Source: Otis tarda (Eukaryota > Chordata > Aves > Otidiformes > Otididae). From it: 64,000 nt of DNA. The position numbers and the translations under genes are program-made. The notes beneath the pieces are model-generated. The model was not told where the DNA came from and made no database searches. It was given only the letters and a program-made list of their open reading frames with translations. Location: positions 70,050,987-70,114,986 of the forward strand of contig CM048557.1 in the NCBI GenBank assembly GCA_026413225.1. The letters are read 5' to 3'. Within the stretch, counting starts at the first letter, position 1, and every line of letters begins with the position of its first letter. Positions 34,291-48,228 of this stretch are shown piece by piece.

Positions 34291-37200
34291 TGAACTCGGA
34301 ATGCAGACAGCACGACCACAGCCCGTGCCCTGAGCGTGCTGCTGCTTTGCACGAGCGCCCCCCGTTACCCCCCGCGATACCTCGTTTGGTGCTTTCGGCA
34401 ATGAAACATTTCACGTTCCAGACAAAGAGAAGTTGAGGTCTGCAGCGTTACCCCCTTCCTCCCAGTTAAGCTCCTGCCGGAGTGCCGGGCGGCACCCCTG
34501 TGACACCCCTGTGACACCCCGAGCACCGGTGCCAGGCCCAGCAGAGCTCCGAGCTTTACCTGACTGAAGCGTGGTCTCGAGCTGACACAGTTGCGGAACG
34601 GCTGACCTTGGGCTGCTTCTGGAGAAAATGAATTAGCTTACAGAGGTAGTCGAGTGGAAAGCCGAAACTATCATTTTCCAAAGATATTCAAGGTAAAAAG
34701 CCTCAGGGACAATCTTTTGTCAGGTTCTGAGACTTGATTAACTGCCTTAATTCCACATGATTAATGGTTTTCAAAGCTCAGGACACCCGAGTCTCTGTAC
34801 ACATCAAAGCCTGGACTGTCTTTAAAAAAGCCGTTCTCCAAAGACCCCTATGAGCTGCTCCAGAGCCACAGCCGCCGGTGCCCCTGAGACCATACCACCC
34901 TGTGGCAACCAGTGGCACACTGGGAGGATCTTCCTCCTCCAGTCCCATCCACGTCACACACGGAAGAGGATGCAGAGGGAGATCACGCTTCACATCAACA
35001 GGGAACAGCCAGACAGTGTCCGTCTCACCCGCTGAAATCCCGGAGGGAAATCTCTCTGCTGGAAGAATGCCTGCTGACAATTCTCTCAACGAGTCTCAGC
35101 TTTGAGATACCCAACGCTTTCCTCTCAGCGCGTTTCCGAGCTAGCTCGCTGATCTACACATCGTTTGAGAGGCACGAGCACAGGAGGGCCACGGCAAGGA
35201 ACGGGGAAGGCCCGCGGAGTCAGCCCAGAGACCTCCCCTCGTACAAACTGACGGGACCCCCACGAGAGGAGCTAGGGTGGTGTAGACACCCAAGGCTGGC
35301 AGAGGTAGGAGCTGGCCAGCAAAGCTCCTGGTCTGCCCATGAACAGAAAGAGGTCCGCTGCATCCAGGGTGGTGAGAAGGGTGAAGGAGCAGTGTCTTAC
35401 CATCTGGCTCCATGCTTAACCAAGAAGATCAGATTCTATCAGTGGAAGGAGGCTTCTAACGCCGCTTCACCAGCCACAGAAGCCTGGTCCCTACAGCGGG
35501 CATCCTCCAAACCTGGACAACAGGAACACTTCCTTTGGCCAGGATCAAGTCAGCCAGCAGAAATGCCTGCCTCAGCATCTCTCTCACTGAGAGAGGAGTT
35601 TGCCGGACTTCGGTGGATAACCACAAGCCACAGCATCCCTCTGCATCCTGGGGAACAGGTCTCTACTATCTCAGGGATGTCTTCTTCTCATCTGCTCCCC
35701 AACAGAAACGGCTCTAGAGTGTGAGAAACGTCCAGACCATATCTGCCAGCTCTTAGACGACTTATTATAAATAAAATCAAGTTAATGTATGGAACAAGCA
35801 CAAAGTGGTTAAGCACACACGCATCACACAGCTCTTACACACGGCATCAGGAAAACGCCGGAGCGGAATCACTAATCACTTGCCAAGGGTTAAACCAGCA
35901 GAGCCTCCAAAAACGCACGGTGCTTGATGCAGCACAAGGTCTGTAAGGGATAAAAAATTCATCCCGTCTCTGCCCTCGTTAACAGAACGCGAGAACCGTG
36001 CTTCTGCAGGATCTATAAATAAACCAAGGCTGACCTGCTTCTACTGGACTTAGTGGTGGGAAATGGCACAAAAGAGCTGCTCGGGAGCCAGCGCCCTTGA
36101 GAAGCTGACGTAAGGAGAATGCACGCGGGCTGAGCCGGGCGCTGAGTGAGGTCAGCACAGCTCACACACAGCAGAGCCGAAATCCTCGGATTTGTACTGG
36201 GGAAAGTCAGAATGGAGCTCACATGGATGAAGCGAATTACATATGGATTGGGTTATTTTTATTTATTTATATTTGTGCAGACAACTCAAGTGCTGCGTGG
36301 ATCAATAGTTTGTATTCTCAGAGTGAAACACACAACTTGGCTCTGTGGAAACAGCTGTTGGACTTCACTGGCCCTCTCTCTCACACTTATTGGTACCGTT
36401 TCCCATTAAACGCCTCAGAGCTTTTGCTGGGAAGTGAATCCCTGCTGCATTTGGCTTGGTGTTTCCCATTTAGTACCTGGTTTTCATTGCTTATGCCTCG
36501 GACAAGCTCAGCACCTCAGTTTCCATTTTCTGCGCTAGGTCAGGCCCAAGCTGATCTTTCTGGAACGTTTCCACTGCAGTCGGTGGCTATTGCTAAGAAT
36601 GACAGCAGGGGAAAACACGAGGGTGGATGAAGGCCCAAGGTCTGGCTGAGGGGCTGGGAGGATAGGGATGGGAGAGAAAGGAGAGAACAGGGTTGAGAAA
36701 CCTGGATGGAGCTGGCTTCTCAAAGACACTTGCTTTTACGCAGTAGGTCACTGCCTCTGCCGTACAGCACCGCTGGCACGCACGGAGCAGGTATCAGACC
36801 CTCACATAACGTCCACCCCGGGCAGGGACCCGAGCCCAAGGCTCAGACGTCCCACAGCCGCACTGGTGACAGTCCCGTCCTCCTCCTGCTTCCCGGCTGC
36901 TCCGCTCCTGGGGACACAGAGCCCCTTCTGAAAACACGTGAAGGGAGACCAGTCCTGCCAGCTCCCTTTCTGCCACAGGTCTAACACAGCAACGCATTTA
37001 GCAAGGCACACGTCAGCTGACAGCACAGTTAACGTGAGGCACCACGCAGATATCCCTGGGAGGATCAGCAACACTCACCGCAGCGCTAAATCCCGCTGTC
37101 AGGGCAGGGCGAAAGAAGACGAAAACAGACTGCGTCCGGCGGCAGCCAGCACCGCCCGCGCGGAGCAGTCCGGCCTGCATCCTGTGTTTCGGGGCTGCTG

Positions 37201-39810
37201 AGGGAAAAGGATGGCTTATTTCTGCTTCCTCAGGTCTGCTCCTACCGCTTTTCGAGTTTAAAAGAGACGCCGTGAGTGAAAGCCGAGGTACATTGAGATT
37301 TCAGCAGTTTACAAAGCAATAGGTTCAGAGAAAAGCACGTGCCACGAAGTTGCAGTGTTCTGAAATCCTTCACAGCTGGGAGGGAAGGCAGTGTTTGCCC
37401 AATTTAACTCACAAACCCTAAGGAAAGAGATCTACAAGGGACACTCTCCTCTCAGCAGGAAGACATAGACTTAATCTGTCAGCACCTGTATCAATCAAAC
37501 GACAGGTCATGCCTTAATCTGGCCGGCAGGGATCACTGGGGGACCGAAAGGGCAGCAGCAGGCAAGCTTTAAGCACTTGTGAAAACAAAGGCCTTCTCTT
37601 TAGCACAAGAGGCACCTCTAAAGAGCAAAAACTACTTCCAAAAAATGATCACGCATCGCTTCCTAAAATAGAAACCTTCGGTTCTGCAGCATCTCAAAGA
37701 CTAAAATTTCAGAATCTCGTTTTATAGCTTGTGCTAATTCTTTTCAAAGAAGCCGGAAAATAATTCAATGACCTCCTACAGCTGGTCTAATACTGGAACT
37801 CTGCTCCTTTCCTTTTTTCCATTATGTGCTCAGAGGCAGAGCTGACTTTGTCTAGTAAAAGGGCGAGAATCAGGAATACTCAAAAAAACCCCTCACCAAA
37901 CCACCACGGACCAGTTCATGGGCTGGAAAGACCCAGAATACCATTGCAGGCTGCGCAGCCAGGGACTGACCCGGGACCCGAGGCGCATCCTCTGCACTCT
38001 CACCTCACAGAATAAACGACAAATTAAACTAAGAACCGTTACCAGGTTGTTCTGAAAAGTACAAGAAAGCCTGGAGATCCGTAGCGTACCCAGCTCTAGC
38101 AAGGTTTCCATAATTCAATATTTGCTCAGCACGTATCTTTTCTGCACGCACACAGAAAGACCCAAATGTTACCAACCCCTCATTTCTGCAGCGTAGCTCC
38201 AGGGTGAACAATGCAACCACAAAAAGCTGCTTTGGTACGGATCCCGTTCATTATAGAATTAAAACCACCAGACAAACAAAGGTTTTCTTCTCCCAAACAT
38301 CTTTCAGCTCTGCCCGTTTTGCAAACATCTTGGGCTTCAGTCCCGTAAACAAGAGAACAAGACTGAAGCACGCAGGCGCACTGCCCAGTCATTATTTAGG
38401 TAAAAAGCTGACACCCTTAGCTAACGTGGAGCACCAAAACGAATGAGCAGTAAACCGCGTGTACCGTGAAGAATCCCCGAGTCCTTTCCAGGGGTTTTTG
38501 CCAGTTCTCTGGAAACCAGCCAAACCAGTGCAGGGTGGTGACGAAGACGCATCGTCTCTGTGGTGAGGAGGTGAGCCTCCTCTGCCCAGCCAGCTCGCTC
38601 GTTTGAGAGCAACCACTGTCCCAGGGAGGGTTTGCGTTCCCGACGCCTGCTCCAGCAGCACTGTGTTACTCAGACGCACCCTCTGGAGTTTGAAGATAAG
38701 CTACCATGGCGCGTCACAGACACAGAGTGCCCAAGCAAACCGAGGCAGAGCAGGCGGTCCTGCCCGGTATCTTCTAACTGGGTGTTTCAGGAGCACAAAC
38801 AGATGAAAACATCATCAAAAATAGAGAAGGCTTCGCAACAAGTGAGATGAAAAACAGACAACACGAGAGCCCAGGAATAGGAGAGAAGATTGCTGAGGAC
38901 TTCCAGCCAGAAACTCTGGGTCTGGTGGCATCAACACGGGGGTTGTTATTGGACCAGAGTGAACACAGTGAGACCACTTACAGATCAGCGGCCCCCAAAT
39001 CAGCCTTAAAGCCTTACTCTGCCCTGCACCTGTCCTGGAGCAGCTGCAGCGCAGAGCTGAGCGCCCGTGCCCTCAGGACGGACTCACCTCGGAAGCCCTC
39101 GTTGCACGTAATTCAGACCCTGTAGGAAGTGGTTTCTGACCAGCTCTCTGCCCCAGGATGTCTCCACAGGACTGACAGGAGAGACGCAGACCTCATGCGC
39201 CGTCCTTTTCACGCGGCTCGGTCTTGCACAACGGCCGCCTCCTCTCTTTCCGCTGCTGGAGGGACACGGAAAAGGATGCAGTGCCATCAAACACAATTAA
39301 CATTTGTGCTGTGATCAGCTGCTGTGCAGGAGCTCACAGCACAGTCCAGCCCCACACGGGACGTACGTTTGCAGTAGGACGCTGTCCCAGAAGCCGGGCT
39401 CTGCGTGCAGAGGTCTCTGTAACGCCATTGTCCTGACAGCACACATTTTCTGTCCAGCCGCTCCAGTCCGAACGCAGCACTGTATCGCTAAAGGCCTTCT
39501 GAGCATCTGGGGACGTGGGACTCGGCCAGAGGGTTAAAAATACTCCTGAGGTACTTAGAAAAATCCAGACAAGTCCCGTACGACCCTCTCAGCAGAGCAG
39601 ACTAGCCCCAAAAGGCCTGAGCGCTAACACAGAGATCTCGTAAGGCTCCCGGGTTCCCTCACGCGCAGCAAGCAGGCGTCAGCCTGACGCCGGACCGCGT
39701 TCCTACACCGCAGCCTCCTTCCCTGCTCTGAAGAGGCGTTTCATCGGAGCTCCTCCTGGCCGGGAGCAGGAACGCAGAGGAGGGATGTTTTTGTGGTGCT
39801 ACGGCTCCTT
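34291..39810. other. Unassigned intergenic sequence
   Basis: A short repeat of TGTGACACCCC lies near 34,499-34,519. The 270-codon open frame at 34912-35724 has no domain I recognise. No RNA gene or named repeat is seen. Confidence 0.35.
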
Positions 39811-40010
39811 TTGGAAATTTAATAGCAATTTTAGAAAAAGATTAAAGAGTGTTTTAGTCAACTTCAAACAGACAAGAGATGCTGGCTTTAATAAAAATGA
39901 GTTATGAAAGAGAAGGGAACAACTAGAATTAATTAGAGGATGCTGAGCAAAGAAGTAAAGTCCAGAAATCTGACATTTCTTTACAATTAATTATAGATTA
40001 ACATCCCCTC
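39811..40010. promoter_or_regulatory. AT-rich island, candidate conserved element
   Basis: This 200-bp AT-rich block lies in GC-rich surroundings and ends with ACAATTAATTATAGATTAAC. Several homeodomain-type cores are clustered. Weak candidate for a regulatory element; conservation untested. Confidence 0.2.
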
Positions 40011-43000
40011 AGGACAGGGGGATCTTCTCCACAGCACAGATACCAGCTCTGTATCCCAGCAGTGCCAACGCAGCCCCGGAGTTACCACTCAGCTCCTGGG
40101 AGCACCTCTGCCGAAAGCCAAGCGCAGCGCCGGCAGCGTGCACGGCTTCCGAGCCCAAGCGCAGCGTTTGCAACGTCCGGGTGCAAACGTCACCGCAGGG
40201 ACGGTACAGGATGCACAGGCTGCTCACGCCAGGCTAGCAGGGGAAGGGGAACACTGGTTCCGGCACTTTGGGGAGCAAGGTGATGGGTAATCAGCAGAGA
40301 AAAGAAATACTGCCAAGTGAAGGATGGAACACGAGCTGAATGTCTTCTCTTTAGCAACAGCAACAGACCCTGTTCTGGGCCTCGGAACAACCTCCCCCAG
40401 CACAAAATATTACGTGTAAAATCACAGGTGAGGTGCTGAGAAGCAATTCAGAAGCATTCGAGCTCCCAAACGACAGGCGGCCTTTCCCACAGCCAAGGCA
40501 GGACAGGCTGGGGCGCCAAAGCCTGCACTGCGAAGAACGATGTTTCGTTAGGCCCGTTACTTAGGCAGGGTGTCCTGGCTGAACGCTGGCTGAGGGCACC
40601 CGGGCACTCACCGGGACCGCGAAGGGATAACCGAAGGAAACGCCTCCCCAGCGGGCAGCAGTGTCCTCGTGTCCCGCTCCAACAAACACACCCGAGCTGT
40701 ACAGCTCCCCAGAAATCCAGGCTCTGGCGCGCAGGGCATGGCGCGGCCAGTAACATCCGCGCGGAGCACGGGAGCACCCGGGGCCCAGCCTGCTGAGCGG
40801 GCTTTGCGGAACGAAGGCCACGAACTGGGGTGGGGGAGGCAGGGTGAAGCGTAGGCTCACGTAGCGCTGCAGGAGCGAGAATAAGGCCTCCCGCGGGAGA
40901 AATCTCACCGGGGGACGTCCCACTCCGGCCACAAGCATGGCATTCACGGTGCGCAACGCTCACCTCTGACCAAACACAGATGTTCTCCATCGGCAGGAGC
41001 AAACACCAGCGGCCGGCTACAGCAGCACTCGCTCACCATCGCGGTCAAGTGGAACTTCATCCCCTGAAACACGAGGGTTGTAAAGGCCTGATCGCCTTCA
41101 CTGTCCTGCCCTGAGGAACTGCCACCCATCAGCAGAAGCCCCGACGGAGAAATCCTCCACGCGCCCCGCTGAGCCTCCCTGCCCACCGGCGAGCTGCTCT
41201 CGTCTCCACGAGCATGCAGCTCTCCGTGAGGAGAAGGCCACCAGCTCCAGCACGGCCTGCCACGGTGCCACCGAGCTGTCCCTGGAACCGGCCCTCTCAG
41301 TCCCAGCGCTGCTGCCAGCGACCGCAGCTCTGAAGCAACACAACCCGGCGCTGGAACGAGGACAGCCAAGGGGACGCTGGAGGAAGAGGCACCGAGCAGC
41401 CATAGCAACCCGCAGCACGCTCCGTCTCCCTCCGTACCCTACCAGTGCTTTTCTCCTGCGCCGCTGACTTTCTGTCACGCTGCACGAGCCGCAGGCCCGA
41501 CTGACCCCAGCCAGCTGAGATGCTGCTGGCCTTTGAAAATAATTCTATGAACAGGTTTTCTCGTCATCTTAAAAGCACTGCAGTGAACTTGGATTTTTTT
41601 TCTAAAAAGGAAAGAGAAAGAAGGGAAAAAGATGCCACCAGCGCCTAGTCCCAACAGACAGCACGCTGGCATAGCCACTGACGTACGTGACTCCCACTCA
41701 CCCGCCTCAGGTGAAAACGACCGGCGGCTTCGTTTTGCCAGGAATCCTGCGATGAGGAGAGCGGGGCCAGCTCCCGCTTCGGCCTTTGTGCTCAGCCCCA
41801 GCTCCGGCAGCCGCAGGGCTGCTCCTCCGCCCTGCGCCCACCCTGCTCCTCCGGGAGCCGGCGGAAACCGCGGCGGGCGGGTTGCTCCCCGGTGTGCCCA
41901 GACCCCTCCAACCGCAGAGGAACTTCTAGAGAACAAACTGTAACTAGGAAGGGAGCCTTCCTGCTGCAGAGTTGGTCTACTCGGGTTTTGGCAAAGAAAT
42001 TGTCATCTCTCTACTACAGGAAGAAAAACCTCGCTGGAAGAAAACCAACAGCGCTGGTTAAGGGACGAGCGAGTGTGATGACCCTGCAAAACCTGTGAGA
42101 AGGTGTCCGAACCAAACGTCACCGCGTGAGGGTACAGCTAGCGCACGGCAGAGAGACAACGCGCTCCAAGACCTCCGTTGAGCAAAATCTGAAAGCAAGA
42201 TGGATGAGAAGGCCATTTTATCACACACTCCGGGTAACGTTTTCTAGAGGAGAAAGCTAATGTCCTCTCCTGAAAGGGGCTGTGAATGAGGTTCGGGAGC
42301 TCGTAACCGCCTTCCAGCTCTTCACCACTTCAGGGGAGGGGAAGCCTGAAGCTTCTTTAGATCGTAACGCGGGCCCACGCAAGGGAAAGGTGGATAGCTA
42401 CCACCACAGACTCACAGCACTGGTGTTCCTGAAAAGACTCATCGCTGCCACCTACAGAATTTTAATTCCCTGAGATACTTTATTACTGACAGTTCTTCTG
42501 CGCAGCGCCAAGCCATGCATGTGACTCCGGGACCCCCCAAAAACCCAAATATAAACACCTTTACATTTCCTCCACACGGCTGCTTCGCGCAAAGCGAATT
42601 GCCAAAGAGCACATCCACGCATTCGTCTTCCACAGGCCCGTCTGCACGGCTCCTTGTCGGAACCTGGTCCTTCCCCCTCCTCTCTAAACCGCCCTTCGGA
42701 ATCCGCGTGCCCTTGTGCGGAACGAGGCCATTTGCAGGAACATGAAATATTCAATTAACGAGACTCTGGAATATTTAATCAGGACACTGAAATGCCAAGG
42801 GCAGCATTACCGTTTATTATTCCCTCCACGGAAGGATCTCCAGCGCTCTGCCTGCAACCGCTCTGTAACAGCTCTGGAGCGCAGCGTGGGCTTTTGGTCT
42901 CCTTCCTAAGCCAAGGCTAAAAGGCAGTATTCCTGCAGATTAAGCTAAATCTCATAACCACTAGAGTAACACTCCAAGAGAGAGCTAAATTACTAGCTCT

Positions 43001-45107
43001 TGATTTAAAAAGATGGGAAGAATTTTATTTTTTTTTTTTTCTCCAATGAGCAGAGCTCAGATGGCAGAGAATTACACAGCTGAGTCTCTCCATTACTGGC
43101 CCAGGCCACGACGAGGAGCTGCGGGATGCCAAGCACTGCCCATCTCAGTCAGACTGGGAATGTACCAGAGACAGCTACCTCCAGGAGGAGATAGCACTGG
43201 ATATCACTGAACGAGCCCTTTTTTTAAGGTTTCAAACGTTTGTATCGCCTTCCGCCACTTGGCACACCAACGTGCTCCGTCTCATCGCGTGCGTCAGGTG
43301 AAGGACAAAAGCCGCGGCGCACGGGTTCTTCAGAGACACACAACTGCTCAATCATCTCACGCGCCTGCTCCAAGCAGCCAGATCATTTCATATTGCCTGT
43401 TAGGGAAGCAACTCCACAGAGACGCATCTGCCCGAGCCTCCTGGTTTAAGTCACCAAACAGAAGACAGCAGAGCAAGTATTTCCCCTCGTCTAAGACAAA
43501 TTTTGGTCTGCCAAAAATCAGGGGATGGAGCCCTACCTAATGTGGGTAAGTCCCTAGCACGGATAATGCAAAGGGAGGTTTATCCCCCTCCTCACCCCTG
43601 CCCCACTCTCCCGTGATATTTTTCCCTTAAAAGCCCCTGCTTCTCTGCCTTGGAGGCTGGCTGGGTGGCACGAGGACAGGGGCCAGCCAAGGACTCGCTT
43701 TCAAACAGCAGAATCAAAGGGATTGCCGTTACCGATGATACAAGCTACATGTGGAAACCTCGCGCCAGCCCCAAACCCATCCAAAGTTTTATTTTGTTGA
43801 TTCTGGAGAGTCCCAGCTTCTGCTGCAGTTCTTCTAAGGATGCTCTCTGCCTCAGAGGAAGGTCCCACCACTTCCTAGGCTGGGGCCCAGGCGCGGTAGT
43901 AAAGCCACGCTCAAGCCACCTTGACGCTGTATTTGAGACATGTGAGAACAGCAAAGAACAAAGCCCACACGAGAAAATGACAGAGGTCGCTCTGGCTGTG
44001 GAAGTACTGACAGAGCTCAGCTGCCTGCCTTCGGCTGGGAAAGCAGATTCTCCTGACAATGGGCCTGGAAATGAGATTTCCTTCTCTCTAAGCAAATATT
44101 CATGTTTTGTTACTGAGGTACCATTAAAAGCCTTTCCCAGAGAAGTCCAGCTCTGGGCAGCTCCCGTACCAGACACACTAGTGAGCAGAAGGCTGGGAGA
44201 CCAAAGGAACAGAACAAACCGCACACGCACATCGTGCCTGTGGGACTTCATTTAAAGCAAGCTCCGCTGAGCCTCCGACAGCAGCTACCTCAGAAAGCGT
44301 GCAAAGGCCTTCCCTTTCCGACCGCAGCGGCGCTCTGCCCTCCGAAAGACCGACGGCCGACTCCTCCATCTAACTTCATTAATCCACCTGCACAGTAATT
44401 AGGAGTTCTCGTTCTGACTGATGGCAAAGAATCACCAAAATAAAAGCGGGCGATAATATTTCAACCTCGGCCTTGCTAAAAACATGAGCACGTCAGAGAA
44501 AGGCTTGAAACGTGAAGAATCACGGGCTTCATTCCAGTGAAAACTTCTGTAAACCTGGCTCCTGATTTCACAGGTTTCTCAGTGAAGGAGCAAACCGGAC
44601 GGAGGAATTTGAGAGATGAAAGTTCTGCTAGAACTCCTAATCCAGCAAGCTGGAAAACCAAGTAGGGCTACTAACATGCACCAGCCTTTTCAAATAGGGT
44701 ATTGGGAACAGCACCTACAATCGCTGCTTTGGAAATTGGTGGAAAATCTATGGAGCAGCCGGCATCTTAGCGGGCATACAGGGAAATGCGTGGGAATGCC
44801 AGAACGGTGAGAGACAAAGCTGGCTGAGATCGGGCAAATGACGGAAAGCCAGCAGCAAACACATGAGGTGAAGCACGGAACCAGCCCGAGATGGGGGAAT
44901 CCTCACAGCCAGCCCTGCACATGCTAACGCATCGATGCCAGGCTCAACCTTCACCCCAAGGGCTTCAGCAGGATTTACCAGCGTCGGGAGCAGCGCCGCC
45001 CTGCCTCCGTCACCAGGCCTGCACGAGCCCCGCTGGGTCAGAGATTTGCGCATCACGCTCGCAGCACGACTCAAGCCGACCCTCAAAGGGCTTGGCTTAT
45101 TTCAGTC
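40011..45107. other. Unassigned intergenic sequence
   Basis: GC-rich near 40,560-41,450 and 41,740-41,920. A T run lies at 43,027-43,041. No exon, RNA gene or named repeat recognised. Confidence 0.35.
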
Positions 45108-45391
45108 AGAAAAAAAGAAGAAGAAAAAAAGAAAGAAGAAGAAGAAAAAAGAAAGAAGAAGAAGAAAAAAGAAAGAAGAAGAAGAAAAAAAGAAAGAAGA
45201 AGAAGAAAAAAGAAAGAAGAAGAAGAAAAAAAGAAAGAAGAAGAAGAAAAAGAAAGAAGAAGAAGAAAAAAGAAAGAAGAAGAAGAAAAAAAGAAAGAAG
45301 AAGAAGAAAAAAAGAAAGAAGAAGAAGAAAAAAAGAAAGAAGAAGAAGAAAAAAGAAAGAAGAAGAAGAAAAAAAGAAAGAAGAAAAAAGG
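45108..45391 (+). repeat. 284-nt pure polypurine tract (GAA/GAAA-type satellite)
   Basis: Every base on the + strand from 45108 to 45391 is A or G. It is built from about 13 copies of a 20-22-bp unit, GAAAGAAGAAGAAGAAAAAA, varying mainly in the A run. The unit is close to mirror-symmetric, which is the arrangement that allows intramolecular triplex (H-DNA). The long lysine/arginine open frames it creates are artefacts. Confidence 0.95.
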
Positions 45392-47974
45392 CTCTAAGTG
45401 TACTCAGGGATACAAACATCCAGGAGGGAGAAGAGCTGTTAAAACTAAAAGGTAAAAATGCTTGTGCAATAGTAAATAATACAGAATAGTCATACATTTA
45501 GGCTGGAAATCTGAAGATTTATAATCCAGATGGCAGTGAAATCCTGAGACAGCCTCTCAGCACTAACGGTAGAGGCAAAACCCCTTCTGCCTTGCTTTAA
45601 GATGCAGTTTCCCTCTTGGAACACCGGCCTAGGACCTGCAGCGCGGTGGCTGTCTCAGATCAGTCACTCAAACTGGCCTCTAGGATGGGGTCAGTGTGCT
45701 GCTTTGCTTCTCTCTTTCAACAAGGCTGGAAACCCCACGGACCAGGAATTCGCTCGCTGCTCTGCTCAGCATTTAGGACAAATCACCTTCCCTACAAAAG
45801 AACGCAAGGGTCAAAGGTTTGTGGGGCTCAGCACCCCGGCTCTGATGCTGGCCTAAGCAGAGACCCTGAAAAAAAAAGACAAAACCAAGAAAACACAGAG
45901 GACTCTGCAAAAAACACTGTCCTCGTTTGCACTCTTTCAGATCAGGGACCTCTTCAGATGCAGAAGTTTTGAGGTGATTTATCTTCCACAAACAGAAACA
46001 CTGCAGAACGAACGCCACTGCTAGGAAATCCCTACCACAGCAAAATCCAGCTTCCGTAGGGCAGCCCTAATTACGAGCCACAAGAACTTTTAAACTCCTA
46101 CGTTACTTCTGCGTAACTTCCTGCAAAATCTCGGGACAGGTACGACACCGTGAAGCCATCTCAGCTCTTGGGGAAATAACGTCAGACTCTGGAATCCCAA
46201 CGCGCTGTCTCCTGATAACAGGCATCAGAGATCCGTCTCTCCTAAATAAAATCCAGACACGTTTCCGTGCCATCCACGGAGAGTACTTGAAGTCATCACT
46301 TACGAAACACACGAAAGATAGGGAAAGACACAAGTGAAAAACTCCTACCAGTACAGTAAAGAACAACAGGGATGTTTTTAAAAGAACAGTAACGGGGGAA
46401 ATTATTCCAGCAGCTTACATTCACTCCTGGGAACGGAGACAGCGGCTGTTAGTGTTAGAGACAGCATTCAACAAACACTTACCTCTTGCTCTTGCAAAGA
46501 CACTGAGTGAGGCATTCACCTTTTACAACAAAAATATTTGATGATTAACCAACCACAACCAAAGCTAACCAAAGACAACGTTCAAGAAACTTAAAAGCCA
46601 TTCGGGTTTTTCAAAGCAGGTTTTGGCTCGTGACACAACGGTTACCAAACCGCGGCAGCTGCAGGGCAGGACGGAGAGGCGGCCTGGCGAGCAGCGGGCC
46701 GTAACGCGGGACCGGAAGGGGCCGGCTGGACGCCCCTGCACGCTCAGAACGCACAGCGTGGCGGACCGGGCTGGGAACGTGAGGGATGCTGGCAGCGATG
46801 GAGTTCGGGTGGTGGCGTTAATTACCAGGATGCTCCAAAATCGATTGGATTTTATGAAAACTAGACTTGAATAAGCCAAACACCTTACGCCAGAATTGCA
46901 ATTAACAGCCAAACCAGAAATTCTCATATCAAGCACCTGAGGACGTGCAGAGAAAAACGCTCCCAGTAAGCACGGGAAATTCTTCCTGCGCCTGTACAAG
47001 CTGAGCACTGATCTCGTTAGAGAAGAGCAGAGCAGAGCTCTGATCATCTGCTTCAAAAACACAAACTGGGATGCAAACCCATCCATAAGCAGCAGCAAAG
47101 CGACATGGCTTAGTGCTGCCAGCCGAGACAAGCTGTGACTGCTCTCCAGAGACACGAGGGGGAAAGCAGCAGCGAAGGGGGAGAATTCCGTTAGCTGACA
47201 GCCAGCACAAGAACCAGGAGTTACAAACGGGCCACGAACACATTCACACTGCCAACGAGAAGGCCGATCTGATCACTGGAGAAGGAATACTGCGGAATAC
47301 GCTCCAGCAGCAGCAGCACAGCAACACGAAAAATAAGCAAGTAGTTAAACAACGATCTGAGCTCCTGACACTAGCGGGACAGGACTGAAGTCGTCCTTGA
47401 TGATACGTGGTCCTACGGAAAGGTTACGGCTGATCCCAAGGGAAGATGCTGAAGGCCGAGCGGAAGTGTCTCGGGGCTGAACCTCGGCCGCACAGGCAGG
47501 AGAACCGAGGCCAGCGGGAGGGACCGGCACCACCGGAGCACGCACCGCTGGGGACCACCTTTCCTGAGGGGCTGGAGACCCAGGATTTGATCTCCAAGTG
47601 GCCTCCAGCAAAGCAACAGGAAGAGCTCTGGAAAACCTGCCTTGCATGGGGAGGTGAGAGAAGCTCTGCATATTTCACCGAACAGCGTGAAAGGATGTGA
47701 CTTCTGCAGCACCTGCACGCGCTGAAGGTTTCTGGCATCGGACTGCTCTTCGTTCCAGCCGAGGAAGGGTCTGGAAACGACAGCGAAACAATTTAAGGCA
47801 GGAGGCAAAGCGCGCAGTTTTAACACCGACACCACAGTGAAAACTGCCGTTAGATCTTAGATGCCATCAGTGGGCAAAACAGGAAAGTACAGGGCATTCC
47901 ATGTACCGTGAGTTCCTTCTGACCTCAAAAAAAAATAAAAGAAGGAATTAGGAAGGGAAGACAGTAGAGAAGCT
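45392..47974. other. Unassigned intergenic sequence
   Basis: No coding, RNA or repeat signature recognised. Confidence 0.4.
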
Positions 47975-48228
47975 CAGCGTGAGTCAACAATGCGCACTTG
48001 CAGCCCAGAAAGCCAACCCCATCCTGGGCTGTCACCAGCAGCGTGGGCAGCGGGCGAGGGAGGGGATTCTGCCCCTCTGCCCTGCTCTGGTGAGACCCCC
48101 CTGCAGCGCTGCGTCCAGCTCTGGAGCCCCCAGCATCAGAAGGACGTGGAGCTGTTGGAGAGGGTCCGGAGGAGGCCACGCAGATGCTGAGAGGGCTGGA
48201 GCAGCTCTGCTGTGAGGCCAGGCTGACA
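47975..48228 (+). mobile_element. CR1 LINE internal fragment (ORF2 after the RT core)
   Basis: The + strand encodes [10 protein letters not shown]-type and related broken blocks: [17 protein letters not shown], then CCCCTCTGCCCTGCTCTGGT, CTGGAGCCCCCAGCATCAGA and GAGAGGGCTGGAGCAGCTCT. These correspond to the stretch following the RT domain. Both ends are truncated and the frame is broken by indels. Confidence 0.85.

Noticed and set aside
34912-35724. 270-codon open frame
   Set aside because: No recognisable domain, no start context or splice context that fits, and no repeat-derived coding signature.
44891-45489. Lysine/arginine-rich open frames
   Set aside because: They are produced by the polypurine tract, which is open in several frames at once.
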